Below, in pieces: positions 25,656 to 35,358 of a DNA stretch of 64,000 nt (positions are counted from its first letter, which is position 1; every line of letters starts with the position of its first letter). Below the pieces are notes generated by a model. The model searched no databases, had not been told where the DNA came from, and saw only the letters and a program-made list of their open reading frames with translations. A program made the translations under genes and the position numbers. Source of the DNA: Cytophagales bacterium (GTDB lineage Bacteria; Bacteroidota; Bacteroidia; Cytophagales; Spirosomataceae); the NCBI GenBank assembly GCA_024742395.1, contig JANSYO010000007.1, positions 53,483 through 117,482 on the forward strand, read 5' to 3'.

Positions 25656-26478
25656 AATGCGAAGGGTTTTCTGAAGTAATATTTTTAAACGTCTGATTAA
25701 AATAAGACAGACTTTCAAAACCACAATCCCAGGCTGTTTCTGAAATAGAACGATTGGTGAGAAGTAGCTTTTTGGCTATATCAATTCTATAATTATTTAG
25801 GAATTGGGTAAAGGTAAGATGCGTGGTTCTCTTAAAGTATCTGCAAAAAGCTGCCGGACTCATAGAGGCTACTCCGGCAATTTCCGAAATTTCAATTTTC
25901 CGGGTGTAATTCTGATCAATAAATGTATAGATGCGTTTTAGTCTGCTCTCTTCTTTCTCTTTCACCTTCACTGGATATGGCTCTTTATGAAGCAGTTGAT
26001 AGTCCTTGGCTTCTGAAAGTTGCTGCAAGATTTCCAAAAGACTAAGAAGTCTTTTGATTCCATTGAGTTTATGTAGCTGCTGAATAGACCCTTTTACATG
26101 TTTTTTGGTTTCAGTGCCAAAGGCAATTCCATAGTTTGCCTTCTGTAGTAAAGTTTGAATTCCAGATAATTCAATACTTTTTTGAAATGCTGTACCTAAG
26201 ATAGTTGGCAGAAATTGGACAACAGCCTTTTCATATTCTGTTTTAATTCCATGGTCAAAGTTGAGATGCGGAATGTTTGGTCCAATTAAAACAAGGTCAT
26301 TTTCAAAAAATGGCGAAAGGTGATGCCCAACATGCCTGTTGCCCGAGGCTTTATTAATAAAAACCAACTCAATTTCGGGGTGGTAATGCCAATAGTAGAA
26401 GTCATGTAGCTTAGGATTTACTAAAATCCTTATGGAGCTTCCGGGCTCGGGTGCTATTTCCTCAAAAATGGTCTGCAT
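25627..26478 (-). CDS. AraC family transcriptional regulator
   Basis: 283 residues: N-terminal cupin-like ligand domain (HDFYYWHYHPEIELVFINKASGNRHVG region, about 20-110), a linker helix region, and a C-terminal double helix-turn-helix (about 185-280) with IYTFIDQNYTRKIEISEIAGVASMSPAAFCRYFKRTTHLTF and the typical SISETAWDCGFESLSYFNQTFK. Divergent from the PhyH dioxygenase gene 129 bp away, so it probably regulates that gene. Effector unknown. Confidence 0.9.
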   Translation of the reverse strand: MQTIFEEIAPEPGSSIRILVNPKLHDFYYWHYHPEIELVFINKASGNRHVGHHLSPFFENDLVLIGPNIPHLNFDHGIKTEYEKAVVQFLPTILGTAFQKSIELSGIQTLLQKANYGIAFGTETKKHVKGSIQQLHKLNGIKRLLSLLEILQQLSEAKDYQLLHKEPYPVKVKEKEESRLKRIYTFIDQNYTRKIEISEIAGVASMSPAAFCRYFKRTTHLTFTQFLNNYRIDIAKKLLLTNRSISETAWDCGFESLSYFNQTFKNITSENPSHFKKRILHHQ

Positions 26479-26606
26479 CTATTTTAAATTTGCATATATG
26501 GCTTCTACATTTCTTGAAAATATCAATATAGTTAAAAAATGTATCAAAATGGAGAAGGCTTCCTTTGATTTGTTTTCTGAGATTTGTAAAATAAAATCTA
26601 AGAAAA

Positions 26607-27587
26607 ATGAAAAATACTCAAAGTATGGCTATGCCGGAGATAGCCAATAAGAATCATAAGGAAATACCGGGCAACCCCTCTACAGCAACCAGTAGTACAC
26701 AAAAGCTAAACGATAGAAGTAATGGAGTGCCCCTAAAAGTTTTATCTGAAGATGATTTCAGCTTTTGGTTAGAAAATGGATATGTGGTAGTGAAAAATGC
26801 TGTTTCAAAAGAACAAGCGAAAGCCACCGCTGACTTTCTTTGGGAATTTGAGGAAAAGTCTCCTGATGATAAAGAAGGCTGGTACACTGCACCTCGAGCC
26901 GAAATGAAAATGACCGAACTGGCAAATAGTGGAATGGTAGAAGTTTATAATCATCAGCTATTATGGGATAATCGTCAAACAAAAAGGGTTTATGATGCCT
27001 TTGTAGATATTTGGGGTATTGAGAAGCTTTGGGTTACTATTGATAGGGCTAATTTAAATTTCCCTTCCAGACCAGGTCATGAGTTTAAAGGATTTATTCA
27101 TTGGGACTATGATCCGGAAACACGTCCGCAAAATGTGCAGGGAGTGCTGGCTTTATCTGACCAAACTGACGAAAATATGGGAGGTTTTCAGTGCATTCCC
27201 AGACTATACAGAGAATATGATACCTGGAAATTAAATCAGCCAGAAGATCGCGATCGTTTTAAGCCGGATGTGTCTGAATTTAAAGACGATTTTGTGAAAG
27301 TAAAACTTGAAGCCGGAGATCTGCTGATTTTTAACAGCCTGACACCACATGGTATTCGACCAAATCTTTCCCAGAATAAAGTTAGAATAGCTCAATACAT
27401 CTCCATGATGCCTGCAGAAGAGGAGAATGATGCTATGAGAGAATGGAGGGTTAGCAGTTGGAAAAATAGAATTTCACCAGAAGGCTTTGCTTTTCCGGGA
27501 GATCCCCGAAACTGGGAAAAACTCAAGTACGATACCGCTAAATTAAATGACCTTGGAAAGAAGCTTCTGGGCTTAGAAAAGTGGTAA
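26607..27587 (+). CDS. Phytanoyl-CoA dioxygenase (PhyH) family protein
   Basis: Fe(II)/2-oxoglutarate-dependent oxygenase fold. The iron facial triad is visible as His165-x-Asp167 (FIHWDYDP) and His248 (LTPHGIRPN); Arg251 or Arg260 would bind 2-oxoglutarate. 326 residues, with a polar N-terminal stretch of about 45 residues before the conserved LSEDDFSFWLENGYVVVKNAV. The true substrate is not predictable; PhyH proteins hydroxylate many small molecules. Paired divergently with an AraC regulator, which suggests an inducible catabolic or biosynthetic role. Confidence 0.87.
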   Translation: MKNTQSMAMPEIANKNHKEIPGNPSTATSSTQKLNDRSNGVPLKVLSEDDFSFWLENGYVVVKNAVSKEQAKATADFLWEFEEKSPDDKEGWYTAPRAEMKMTELANSGMVEVYNHQLLWDNRQTKRVYDAFVDIWGIEKLWVTIDRANLNFPSRPGHEFKGFIHWDYDPETRPQNVQGVLALSDQTDENMGGFQCIPRLYREYDTWKLNQPEDRDRFKPDVSEFKDDFVKVKLEAGDLLIFNSLTPHGIRPNLSQNKVRIAQYISMMPAEEENDAMREWRVSSWKNRISPEGFAFPGDPRNWEKLKYDTAKLNDLGKKLLGLEKW

Positions 27588-27641
27588 GATAAACCCAGGC
27601 TGTAGAAGCAAATGTGTAAATTGCGGATGTTTTAACAGCTT

Positions 27642-28784
27642 ATGAGAGAAATTATATATTTAGATAATGCGGCCACTACTTCTTTAGATCCTCAGGTTCT
27701 GGAAGCCATGCTGCCATTTTATATAGATGTTTACGGAAATGGCTCCTCTATTCACACCATGGGTAGAAAGGCCAAGTCTGCAATTGAGAATGCAAGAAAG
27801 AAAGTAGCCGAGCTTCTTAACACTTCGCCATCCGAGATATTCTTTACCTCTGGAGGAACTGAAGCCAATAACACCATCATCAGAGGTGCGGTGGAGAGTT
27901 TGGGTGTGAAAACATTCATTTCGTCGCCAATTGAGCATCACGCTGTGTTGCATCCTTTAGAGCACCTCGAAAAGTTTGGCCAAATAACTTTTCTGAAATT
28001 AAAGCTAAAACCTGATGGGTCTGTGGATCTTGAAGATTTAGAAATAAAGCTCAGCCAAAATCCTGGGGCATTGGTAAGTCTTATGCACGGCAATAACGAG
28101 ATTGGGAATATCCTGGATATAAAAGCCGTAGGAGAATTGGTGAAAAAATATGGAGGGTATTTCCATTCTGATACTGTGCAAACAGTGGGGAAATATCCAA
28201 TCGACCTACAGGATCTTGATATCGACTTTATTTCTGGTTCAGGACATAAGTTTCACGGTCCCAAGGGCGTTGGTTTCTTGTACATCAATGCCAGAAATAA
28301 AATTAATCCTTTTATTCATGGGGGTGCCCAGGAGCGTAACATGCGAGGCGGTACAGAAAACGTTGCTGGCGTAGTAGGTTTAGCGGCGGCATTAGCTTTA
28401 GCTATTGAGAAAAGAGAAGACAGAAAAAAACATATTTCTGGGTTAAAAAAATATCTGAAAGAACAGCTCGTTCAGACTTTTCCTGATATTACTTTTAACG
28501 GGAAATCAGGTGAGTTAAAAGATAGCCTTTATCATTTACTAAATGCTAGTTTTCCGGCACACAGAGATAACGAAATGCTTCTGTTTAGTTTAGATATTGA
28601 AGGTATTTGTGTTTCTGGTGGGTCGGCATGCAGTAGTGGAACAGATATTGGTTCTCATGTTTTAAATGAGCTCAATATTCCTGACGAAAGGGCGAATGTT
28701 CGTTTTTCTTTTTGCGAAAAGAATACGACAGAAGAAATTGATAAGACCATTTCTGCTTTAAAACGGATTTTGGTTAAATCTTAA
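27642..28784 (+). CDS. Cysteine desulfurase, IscS/NifS family
   Basis: PLP enzyme that takes sulfur from cysteine as a persulfide for Fe-S cluster and thio-cofactor assembly. Start MREIIYLDNAATTSLDP is standard. The PLP lysine is Lys203 in SGSGHKFHGPKG; His100 stacks on PLP (IEHHAVLH); the persulfide cysteine is Cys330 in SGGSACSSG. 380 residues and the GTDIGSHVL loop after Cys330 point to the NifS/IscS (group I) type. No iscU or other isc gene is adjacent; it is followed at 34-76 bp by ppk1 on the same strand. Confidence 0.93.
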   Translation: MREIIYLDNAATTSLDPQVLEAMLPFYIDVYGNGSSIHTMGRKAKSAIENARKKVAELLNTSPSEIFFTSGGTEANNTIIRGAVESLGVKTFISSPIEHHAVLHPLEHLEKFGQITFLKLKLKPDGSVDLEDLEIKLSQNPGALVSLMHGNNEIGNILDIKAVGELVKKYGGYFHSDTVQTVGKYPIDLQDLDIDFISGSGHKFHGPKGVGFLYINARNKINPFIHGGAQERNMRGGTENVAGVVGLAAALALAIEKREDRKKHISGLKKYLKEQLVQTFPDITFNGKSGELKDSLYHLLNASFPAHRDNEMLLFSLDIEGICVSGGSACSSGTDIGSHVLNELNIPDERANVRFSFCEKNTTEEIDKTISALKRILVKS

Positions 28785-28859
28785 GAGAATGATAATAATA
28801 AAGGTTTTGATTGCTCATTGCTGAGTTATCAATTTGCAGAGCATAAAAGTATATACAGA

Positions 28860-31100
28860 ATGCCAGATAGTAAGAACTTATTCAAATACATTAAGTCACT
28901 TCTTAATCCTGAGAAAATTACAGAAGTAAAAATTTTGGAAACCAATTCTTCTTCAAAGCTAGACAGGCAAATGGAGAGTATTGTCAAATCTCCTTTGCTA
29001 TCTCGTGATCTTAGTTGGCTTACTTTTAATCAAAGAGTGTTAGATCAGGTTCAAAAACCCAATCTATCCATATTTGAGAAGCTCAAATTTATGGCAATTA
29101 CTGCCTCTAATCTCGATGAGTTTTTTACTGTAAGGTTAGGTAGTTTATACAATTACATCGATTACGGAAAACAGAGAATTGATTACTCAGGTTTAAGGGA
29201 AACTCAATTCAGGATAAAACTTTTGACCAAAATCAATGAATTCTATGAAAATAGAAATCAATTGTATCGTGAAGAGCTTCTGCCACAGTTCAAGGAGAAT
29301 GGTTTTAGAATAGTAGACTTTAACGAACTGACTAAGGAACAACAAAAGGAGGCAACAGATTACTTTGATTCTGCCGTTTTTCCTATGCTCACCCCAATGG
29401 TTTATGACCAGACCCATGCTTTTCCAATATTATTGGCAAAAAATCTGATCTTGGGAGTAGTTACCAGAAGCAAAAAGAGCCTCTTGAGAGCTGGTGAGGA
29501 CGATTCTCGAAAACTTTCTTTTGTTCAAATTCCTAACAATTTACCTAAGTTTCATACATACATAGTTAATGATGAGGTCCTCTTTTTACCAATGGAGAGG
29601 ATAATTATTGAGAATGTTCAGAAACTTTACAGAAATGTAAAAATTGAATCTGTAGATCTTTTCAGAATTCTACGTAATGCCGATTTTACGCTTGAAGAAA
29701 GCGATGATATCGAAGCGGATTTTGTGGATGAGATAAAGCAGAAAATAAAGGAAAGAAAAGTGGGAAGGGTGGTATCAATGGTTATTGAGGATGAGCCTTC
29801 TAACTGGATGATGAAAATCCTTAAAAAGAGATGGGAGATAGATGAGTATAATATTTTCGTCAATAAAGAACTCATGGATTTCACCAGGCTTTGGCAAATT
29901 ATTGGTCATCCGGAGTTTAAGGATGAAATGACAGCGGTTAGAAATGTAGTGCCTGCTCTAAATTTTGACAGAGAGAAAATGCAAAACATATTCTCTTCTC
30001 TTAAAGAACAGGATGTTTTGCTTCATCATCCGTTTAATAATTTTGAGCCTGTTCTTCAGTTGATAGAAAAAGCAGCCGAAGATCCTCAGGTAATGTCTAT
30101 AAAGCTTACCATTTATCGTTTAGCTAAGAATTCTCGTATCACTGCGGCTTTATTAAAAGCAGCTGAAAACGGAAAGCATGTTTCGGCTCTATTTGAAATT
30201 AAGGCACGTTTCGATGAAGAAAATAACATTCGTGAAGCAGAAAGATTGCAAAAGGCCGGCTGTTTTGTTATTTACGGTATTGGTGGTGTGAAAACACATA
30301 CCAAGCTAATGCTTATAGTTCGTAAAGAAGGGAATAAAGTAGTACAATATGCCCACATGGCTTCGGGTAACTACAATGAAGATACCTCTAAGCTATATAC
30401 TGACATTGGTATTCTTACCACAAACCCGAACTACACCAAAGATATTTCTGAATTCTTTAATGTAATTACCGGTCACTCTGAGCCTCAGGAGTATAAGTAT
30501 TTGATTACTTCTCCCCGAGACATGCGTGCCAGCGTAATTGAGCTCATTCAGAATGAAACCAGAAATGCCAAAGCTGGAAAACCGGCAGGGATATGTATTA
30601 AAATAAATTCTTTAGAGGATAAAGAAACCATTGAAGAGCTTTACAAAGCATCGGGTGCCGGTGTAAAAATTGAGCTAATCGTCAGAGGTATTTGCTGCCT
30701 GAGACCAGGGCGTATTGGCCTTAGTGAAAACATTCGGGTAAAGTCTATTGTAGGTCATTATTTAGAACACTCCAGAATCTTCTATTTTCATAATAATGGA
30801 GATCCGAAGGTTTATGGTAGTAGTGCCGATATTATGGTTAGGAGCTTTGACCGAAGAATCGAGTCCATTTTTGAGATAGTGGATGAGTTCTTAAAGAAGC
30901 AAATGATTTTGATTCTGAAATATAACCTGAAGGATAATTACAACTCCTATGAACTTAAACAGTCAGGAGAATATGAAAAAATAGAAGCTGAAGGGAATGT
31001 CTTCAATATTCACGACGAATTTTACAATCTGACCAAAGAAGAAGTAGCTACTGCTGACCTAACCAAGTATTTTACCAAAGAAGTGGAAACTGAAGTTTAG
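28860..31100 (+). CDS. ppk1: Polyphosphate kinase 1
   Basis: Makes inorganic polyphosphate from ATP reversibly. The conserved N domain starts at LLSRDLSWLTFNQRVL. The phosphoacceptor His480 lies in KTHTKLML and the second catalytic histidine His499 in YAHMASGNYNE, 19 residues apart as in E. coli PPK; MTPMVYDQTHAFPIL-like and DRRIESIFEIVDEFLKKQM segments also fit. I use ATG 28860 (746 aa). A TTG at 28818 is possible, and ATG 28971 would give about 709 aa, nearer the family length, so the start is open. Tail overlaps a convergent gene by 4 bp. Confidence 0.93.
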   Translation: MPDSKNLFKYIKSLLNPEKITEVKILETNSSSKLDRQMESIVKSPLLSRDLSWLTFNQRVLDQVQKPNLSIFEKLKFMAITASNLDEFFTVRLGSLYNYIDYGKQRIDYSGLRETQFRIKLLTKINEFYENRNQLYREELLPQFKENGFRIVDFNELTKEQQKEATDYFDSAVFPMLTPMVYDQTHAFPILLAKNLILGVVTRSKKSLLRAGEDDSRKLSFVQIPNNLPKFHTYIVNDEVLFLPMERIIIENVQKLYRNVKIESVDLFRILRNADFTLEESDDIEADFVDEIKQKIKERKVGRVVSMVIEDEPSNWMMKILKKRWEIDEYNIFVNKELMDFTRLWQIIGHPEFKDEMTAVRNVVPALNFDREKMQNIFSSLKEQDVLLHHPFNNFEPVLQLIEKAAEDPQVMSIKLTIYRLAKNSRITAALLKAAENGKHVSALFEIKARFDEENNIREAERLQKAGCFVIYGIGGVKTHTKLMLIVRKEGNKVVQYAHMASGNYNEDTSKLYTDIGILTTNPNYTKDISEFFNVITGHSEPQEYKYLITSPRDMRASVIELIQNETRNAKAGKPAGICIKINSLEDKETIEELYKASGAGVKIELIVRGICCLRPGRIGLSENIRVKSIVGHYLEHSRIFYFHNNGDPKVYGSSADIMVRSFDRRIESIFEIVDEFLKKQMILILKYNLKDNYNSYELKQSGEYEKIEAEGNVFNIHDEFYNLTKEEVATADLTKYFTKEVETEV

Positions 31101-31699
31101 AGAGAGAAGCCAAGAGCAAAACCTCCAAAGAAGTTTTCTCCGCCTAAAGGCGATGACTCATAGAAGGTTATGCCTGATCGGTTTATTCTGGGATTAATGC
31201 TGACCTTTAAAGAGATAACCTTGGTTTTAGGGGGGATGTCAAAAAGCATATGTACTTTTAAAGCCCCATATGCATTAAAATAGTGTCTGTTTGTGGAGGT
31301 AGGATAAATGACCCAGGAATGCCCTCCACCCATCTCGGCAAAATACTCAAGATCAAACTTAGGTGGTTTAGTTTTACACTTATTCATCACCCTTTTGTAA
31401 ATGCCCTTTTTCAGGTTATTTAATAAAACATTATAGGTTGCACCGGCAGGAATAGAGTATCCGGCACCATTTCCGAAGTTCGCTGGTAAGTAACCTAAGC
31501 CTATTCTTCCGGCAAAATAACTCTTTTGATTTCGTATAGGAGCCATTTCATAATTGACAGACATAATAGGGCCAATACCAAAGCCCTCCAGCAAAATGGC
31601 TGATTTATACCTTGAGCGATACATGATCTGCGAATGGGCAGAATATGACACCAAGAGAATGATCAAAAAGAAGAGATATTTCTTTTTAACTACGGTCAA
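31097..31699 (-). CDS. Predicted exported/outer-membrane beta protein, 200 aa
   Basis: No named family recognised. An N-terminal signal peptide (KKKYLFFLIILLVSYSAHSQ) ends in Ser-His-Ser-Gln as in many exported Bacteroidota proteins. The rest is glycine- and aromatic-rich with alternating strands (SYFAGRIGLGYLPANFG, GGENFFGGFALGFSL), ending in an aliphatic/aromatic residue pattern suggesting a small outer-membrane barrel. No ATG precedes the signal peptide in frame; the start appears to be TTG at 31699. Overlaps the ppk1 stop by 4 bp. Confidence 0.65.
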   Translation of the reverse strand: MTVVKKKYLFFLIILLVSYSAHSQIMYRSRYKSAILLEGFGIGPIMSVNYEMAPIRNQKSYFAGRIGLGYLPANFGNGAGYSIPAGATYNVLLNNLKKGIYKRVMNKCKTKPPKFDLEYFAEMGGGHSWVIYPTSTNRHYFNAYGALKVHMLFDIPPKTKVISLKVSINPRINRSGITFYESSPLGGENFFGGFALGFSL

Positions 31700-31804
31700 T
31701 TAGGAAGCAAGTTTATTTTTAAAGCACGTAAAACGCACGCAAAGTACGCTATCTAGTACAAAATTCATTTACTTTAAGGCAAATTTCAAACCAAATACCA
31801 TTTA

Positions 31805-33022
31805 ATGGAACGTTATATTGGCCTTTTAGGTATAATCGTGCTTCTAGGAATTTCTTTTTTGATGAGTAATAATCGAAAAAGAATTAATTATCGACTGGTT
31901 TTGTGGGGTTTAGCTCTTCAGCTCGGGTTTGCACTTATCATCTTAAAAACCCCCGTGGGTTTACCTTTTTTCAAATTCTTTGATATTCTTATCGCGAGGC
32001 TTTTGTCATATGCCGATCAAGGTGGCGATTTCTTGTTTAAATCTTTTGTTTCAGGTATTGTAGATTCACCTAATCTCAATTTTGCTTTTAGGGTTTTGCC
32101 TACAGTTATTTTCTTTTCAGCCTTAGTCTCTTTGTTCTATTATTTGGGAATACTTCAGAAGGTAGTAAAGGGGATTGCCTGGGTTATGCAAAAAACCATG
32201 GGCACCAGTGGTTCAGAAACGCTGAGTGTTGCAGGAAGTATTTTCGTAGGACAAACGGAGGCTCCATTGCTTGTCAAGCCATTTATCAAAGGTATGACCA
32301 AGTCTGAGCTCATGACTATTATGGTGGCAGGCTTTGCTACTATAGCCGGTGGCGTAATGGCTCTCTATGTTAAAATGCTTGAGGATATTCCTGGTATTGC
32401 CGGTCACTTAATGGCAGCTTCAATTATGAATGCACCCGCGGCTCTAATCATTGCCAAAATAATGTATCCCGAAACAGAAGAGTCAGAAACGAAAAGTAGC
32501 TTGAATGTCAATGTTGAAAAAACTGCAGGAAATGTGGTAGAGGCAGTAGGTGATGGAGCTGTAGATGGTTTGAAGCTTGCTGCCAATATCGGAGCTATGC
32601 TAATTGCCATAGTGGCAATTGTAGCTATGGTTGATGGTATTTTAGGTTATGTAAATACATCTTTCGCCGAAATTTTGGGAACCCTATTTAAGCCCTTGGC
32701 CTGGACCATGGGCGTGCCTTGGAATGAGGCAGGTACTGTTGGTGGTTTAATGGGTGAGAAAATTGTACTGACTGAATTAATCGCCTATGCTGATTTACAA
32801 TCTGTTTTAGCGGAGGATGGTCTTACCGAGCGTTCTGCTATTATTGCCAGTTATGCCTTGTGTGGTTTTGCCAATTTTGCGTCTATTGGAATTCAGCTTG
32901 GTGGAATAGGTGGAATTGCACCCATGAGGAAGAAGGACATAGCCAAACTAGCCACGAAGGCAATGATTGGTGGAGCTATTGCTTCCAATCTGACTGCATG
33001 TATTGCTGGTATCTTGATATAA
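31805..33022 (+). CDS. NupC-type concentrative nucleoside transporter (CNT family)
   Basis: Integral membrane Na+- or H+-coupled nucleoside importer. 405 residues with about ten membrane helices. CNT signatures: GIAWVMQKTMGTSGSETLSVAGSIFVGQTEAPLLVKPF, FATIAGGVMALYVKML, MNAPAALIIAKIMYPE, and GEKIVLTELIAYADL followed by YALCGFANFASIGIQLGGIG. The GQTEAPL and ELIAY motifs contribute the nucleoside and ion sites. In an organism with Na+-NQR, Na+ coupling is plausible but not shown. A hairpin terminator candidate follows. Confidence 0.93.
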   Translation: MERYIGLLGIIVLLGISFLMSNNRKRINYRLVLWGLALQLGFALIILKTPVGLPFFKFFDILIARLLSYADQGGDFLFKSFVSGIVDSPNLNFAFRVLPTVIFFSALVSLFYYLGILQKVVKGIAWVMQKTMGTSGSETLSVAGSIFVGQTEAPLLVKPFIKGMTKSELMTIMVAGFATIAGGVMALYVKMLEDIPGIAGHLMAASIMNAPAALIIAKIMYPETEESETKSSLNVNVEKTAGNVVEAVGDGAVDGLKLAANIGAMLIAIVAIVAMVDGILGYVNTSFAEILGTLFKPLAWTMGVPWNEAGTVGGLMGEKIVLTELIAYADLQSVLAEDGLTERSAIIASYALCGFANFASIGIQLGGIGGIAPMRKKDIAKLATKAMIGGAIASNLTACIAGILI

Positions 33023-33098
33023 AATATTTTTTTTCAAACGTTTGCAACCATTTCCCATCGAAAGGGGTCTTAGTTATTGAAAAGGGTTTTAGGGTTAA

Positions 33099-33150
33099 AA
33101 AGGTTGGGGGAAAGTCATTCAAAGCTTTCTCTCCAACCTTTCTACTTTTA
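33099..33150 (+). terminator. Candidate terminator after the nucleoside transporter gene
   Basis: AAAGGTTGG (33099-33107) pairs perfectly with CCAACCTTT (33133-33141), and the stem extends inward through G-T and A-T pairs around a loop of about 10 nt. It is followed by a weak T tract (ACTTTT). It lies about 75 bp past the stop and just before the next gene. Confidence 0.5.
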
Positions 33151-33160
33151 AGGGAAAGAA

Positions 33161-33634
33161 GTGAAATTATTTGTCGGGATAATGATGCTCTCCAGCATCA
33201 TGTTTTCATGTAAAGAAAAGGACTTGAGTCCGGATTATTTATTTAGTTCTAAAGAGGCAAACCCTGTTCCTTTTGGCAGGTATGAGTTAAAGACTTATAA
33301 CAATAGCTCAGCTGTACCTTATGATGTTGTCTTAGAAATTAAGCCAGAGAAAGATTCTGGTGGCCGCTATTTAATCAATGGTAAAAGTGTAGTGAATTTC
33401 TATTTTTCTTCTGCTCAAATAAAATCAGACGGCAAGACTCTGCAAATTTCAGAAGTGGCGTCTACCAAAATAAGTGGCCATGAAGCGGAATTGAAGTTTG
33501 AAAAGGACTACTATCATCGATTGGCAAAAGTTAAAAGCTTTAAAACACAGCTAAATGGAACCTCACTGATTCTGTATCAGAATGAGAATCACGGAGGTCA
33601 GTTTATGACTTTTCGCCTTCTTGAAGACTTGTAA
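33161..33634 (+). CDS. Hypothetical lipoprotein, 157 aa
   Basis: Starts with GTG at 33161 (MKLFVGIMMLSSIMFSC), a lipoprotein signal with lipobox MFSC. The mature part has short beta strands and ends GGQFMTFRLLEDL; the stretch PFGRYELKTYNNSSAVPYDVVLEI suggests a small beta-sandwich or lipocalin/META-like fold, but no family is recognised. First of a group of three same-strand exported proteins with the serpin and another small lipoprotein; the serpin gene starts 74 bp later. Confidence 0.65.
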   Translation: MKLFVGIMMLSSIMFSCKEKDLSPDYLFSSKEANPVPFGRYELKTYNNSSAVPYDVVLEIKPEKDSGGRYLINGKSVVNFYFSSAQIKSDGKTLQISEVASTKISGHEAELKFEKDYYHRLAKVKSFKTQLNGTSLILYQNENHGGQFMTFRLLEDL

Positions 33635-33708
33635 AACGGAGTCTTTTTTTGCTAAGGCGTACAACCCTGCCAACCTCTTTTTCATTCAATAGGAAACACG
33701 TTAAAATT

Positions 33709-34911
33709 ATGAAAAAGCTTATACTGTCATCCGTAACATGTGTTGGTTTGTTTATTGGAATGAGCCAATGCGATACTTCAAATCCTCAACCCATAGACCT
33801 TACTGTGAATCAGGACTTCGTAGGTAGAACTACAGAATTTGCCTTTGACTTTGTCAAAGAATTAGAGAAGGAAGAAGCGGGTAAAAACTTCTTTGTTTCA
33901 CCCTTGAGCCTGCATATGGCCTTAGGTATGCTTCTCAATGGTTCAGATGGTAGCTCAAATGAGGAACTTCTGAATACTTTGAATTTAAAAGGGCTCGACG
34001 ATCAATTGATCAATACCAGCTATTCGGAATTGATTGATAAATTGCCAAAGGCAGATCCGAAAGTGACGAATACACTTGCAAACTCCATTTGGCAAAGGGA
34101 GGGTTTTAATGTAGAAAAAAGTTTTCTGGATATAATGAAGGAGACTTTTAACGCGGAGCTTTATCAGGAACCCTTCAATGATGCTACTCTTAAAAAGATC
34201 AATCAATGGGCTAGTGATAATACTAATGCCAAGATTGATGAAATACTTACAGAGATTTCTGCTGATCAGGTAATGTTTATTATTAATGCCTTGTACTTTA
34301 AAGGAGACTGGGCTCTTCAGTTTGACAAAGAAAAAACGCAAAAGGCTGATTTTGCAGGATTATCCGGTACTCAGAAAGTAGATATGATGTCTGCTTTGGA
34401 TACTTTTTCTTATGCTGATATGACGAAATATCAAGTTTTGGAAATGGATTACGGAAGTGGAAATTATGCCATGCGTGTCATGCTGCCAAACGAAGAGGTA
34501 AGTGTAGCGGAGCTGATTAATACTTTAGATAAGGATGAGTGGGATCAAATGTCAAAGGCTATGCGAGTTGGAAAAGTTGATCTGAGGTTTCCTAAAGTCA
34601 AACTTGAATACAATAAGAAACTCAATAATGTATTAGCCGCTATGGGAATGCCTTCACTTTTTAGTTCTTCGGCAGATTTGTCAAAAATTTCGCCACCTGC
34701 TGGCAGATTGGTGGTTGGTTTTGTGAAACAGGATGCTTTTGTAGAAATAGATGAAGAAGGAACTGAGGCTGCAGCAGTCACAACTATAGGTATAGAGCTT
34801 ACCTCTGCCCCAATGTATCCGGTGTTTAATTGTAACAGACCTTTCGTTTTTACTATATATGAGAAGTCATCTGGTACCGTTCAGTTTGTTGGGAAAATTC
34901 TGAATCTGTAA
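33709..34911 (+). CDS. Serpin (serine/cysteine protease inhibitor), exported
   Basis: Complete serpin fold of 400 residues. Start ATG 33709 gives a signal sequence (MKKLILSSVTCVGLFIGMSQC) with Cys21 possibly lipidated, though MSQC is not a standard lipobox. Serpin hallmarks: FFVSPLSLHMALGMLLNGSDGSS, TLANSIWQ, FIINALYFKGDWALQFD, and the C-terminal CNRPFVFTIYEKSSGTVQFVGKI. The reactive-loop hinge is EEGTEAAAV (Gly351-Thr352 as P15-P14) with small residues, which indicates an inhibitory serpin. By alignment to antitrypsin length, P1 falls near Thr/Leu of IELTSAPM, but the loop seems about two residues longer so P1 is uncertain. Target protease unknown. Confidence 0.92.
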   Translation: MKKLILSSVTCVGLFIGMSQCDTSNPQPIDLTVNQDFVGRTTEFAFDFVKELEKEEAGKNFFVSPLSLHMALGMLLNGSDGSSNEELLNTLNLKGLDDQLINTSYSELIDKLPKADPKVTNTLANSIWQREGFNVEKSFLDIMKETFNAELYQEPFNDATLKKINQWASDNTNAKIDEILTEISADQVMFIINALYFKGDWALQFDKEKTQKADFAGLSGTQKVDMMSALDTFSYADMTKYQVLEMDYGSGNYAMRVMLPNEEVSVAELINTLDKDEWDQMSKAMRVGKVDLRFPKVKLEYNKKLNNVLAAMGMPSLFSSSADLSKISPPAGRLVVGFVKQDAFVEIDEEGTEAAAVTTIGIELTSAPMYPVFNCNRPFVFTIYEKSSGTVQFVGKILNL

Positions 34912-34913
34912 AA

Positions 34914-35333
34914 ATGAAAAGGTTATTCATACTACTTTTTTTCGCAACGGTCCTCGGCTCATGCAGCGAGAAGGATTGTTGCGTTTTGCCTCCTGTACTG
35001 TCGGAATTTCATGGAGAATGGGATTTGGTAAGATTGACAAACGGTTTTTCTCAATTAGACCAGACGGGAGAGGCCATTGGATTTACTGAAAAGATCATCA
35101 TCAATGCGGAAAATAAGACTTTTACAAGAATGATCAATGATTCAAGTGAAGTCAGTTCTGTCACAAATGGGATTGAAGGCGGTCGAGAAGCTCTGATTCT
35201 TACGGATGAGCAGATGTATCATTGGTATTGGTTTGAACAGATTGATGGCAAGACACATCTTTTGTTATATCAAAAATGTCCAATTGGAGCTGTTTTGGCT
35301 GACGGATCAACGTATTACTATTCCAAGAGGTAG
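34914..35333 (+). CDS. Hypothetical lipoprotein, 139 aa
   Basis: Lipoprotein signal with lipobox LGSC (MKRLFILLFFATVLGSC), then a Cys-Cys pair (EKDCCVLPP) and a compact beta-rich domain with FHGEWDLVRLTNGF and MYHWYWFEQIDGKTHLLLYQKC, reminiscent of lipocalin/META-like small lipoproteins; no family assigned. It begins 2 bp after the serpin stop, so the two genes are almost certainly co-transcribed and may share a function at the cell envelope (inference). Confidence 0.68.
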   Translation: MKRLFILLFFATVLGSCSEKDCCVLPPVLSEFHGEWDLVRLTNGFSQLDQTGEAIGFTEKIIINAENKTFTRMINDSSEVSSVTNGIEGGREALILTDEQMYHWYWFEQIDGKTHLLLYQKCPIGAVLADGSTYYYSKR

Positions 35334-35358
35334 TATAATCTTTTGATAGTATAGGTAA

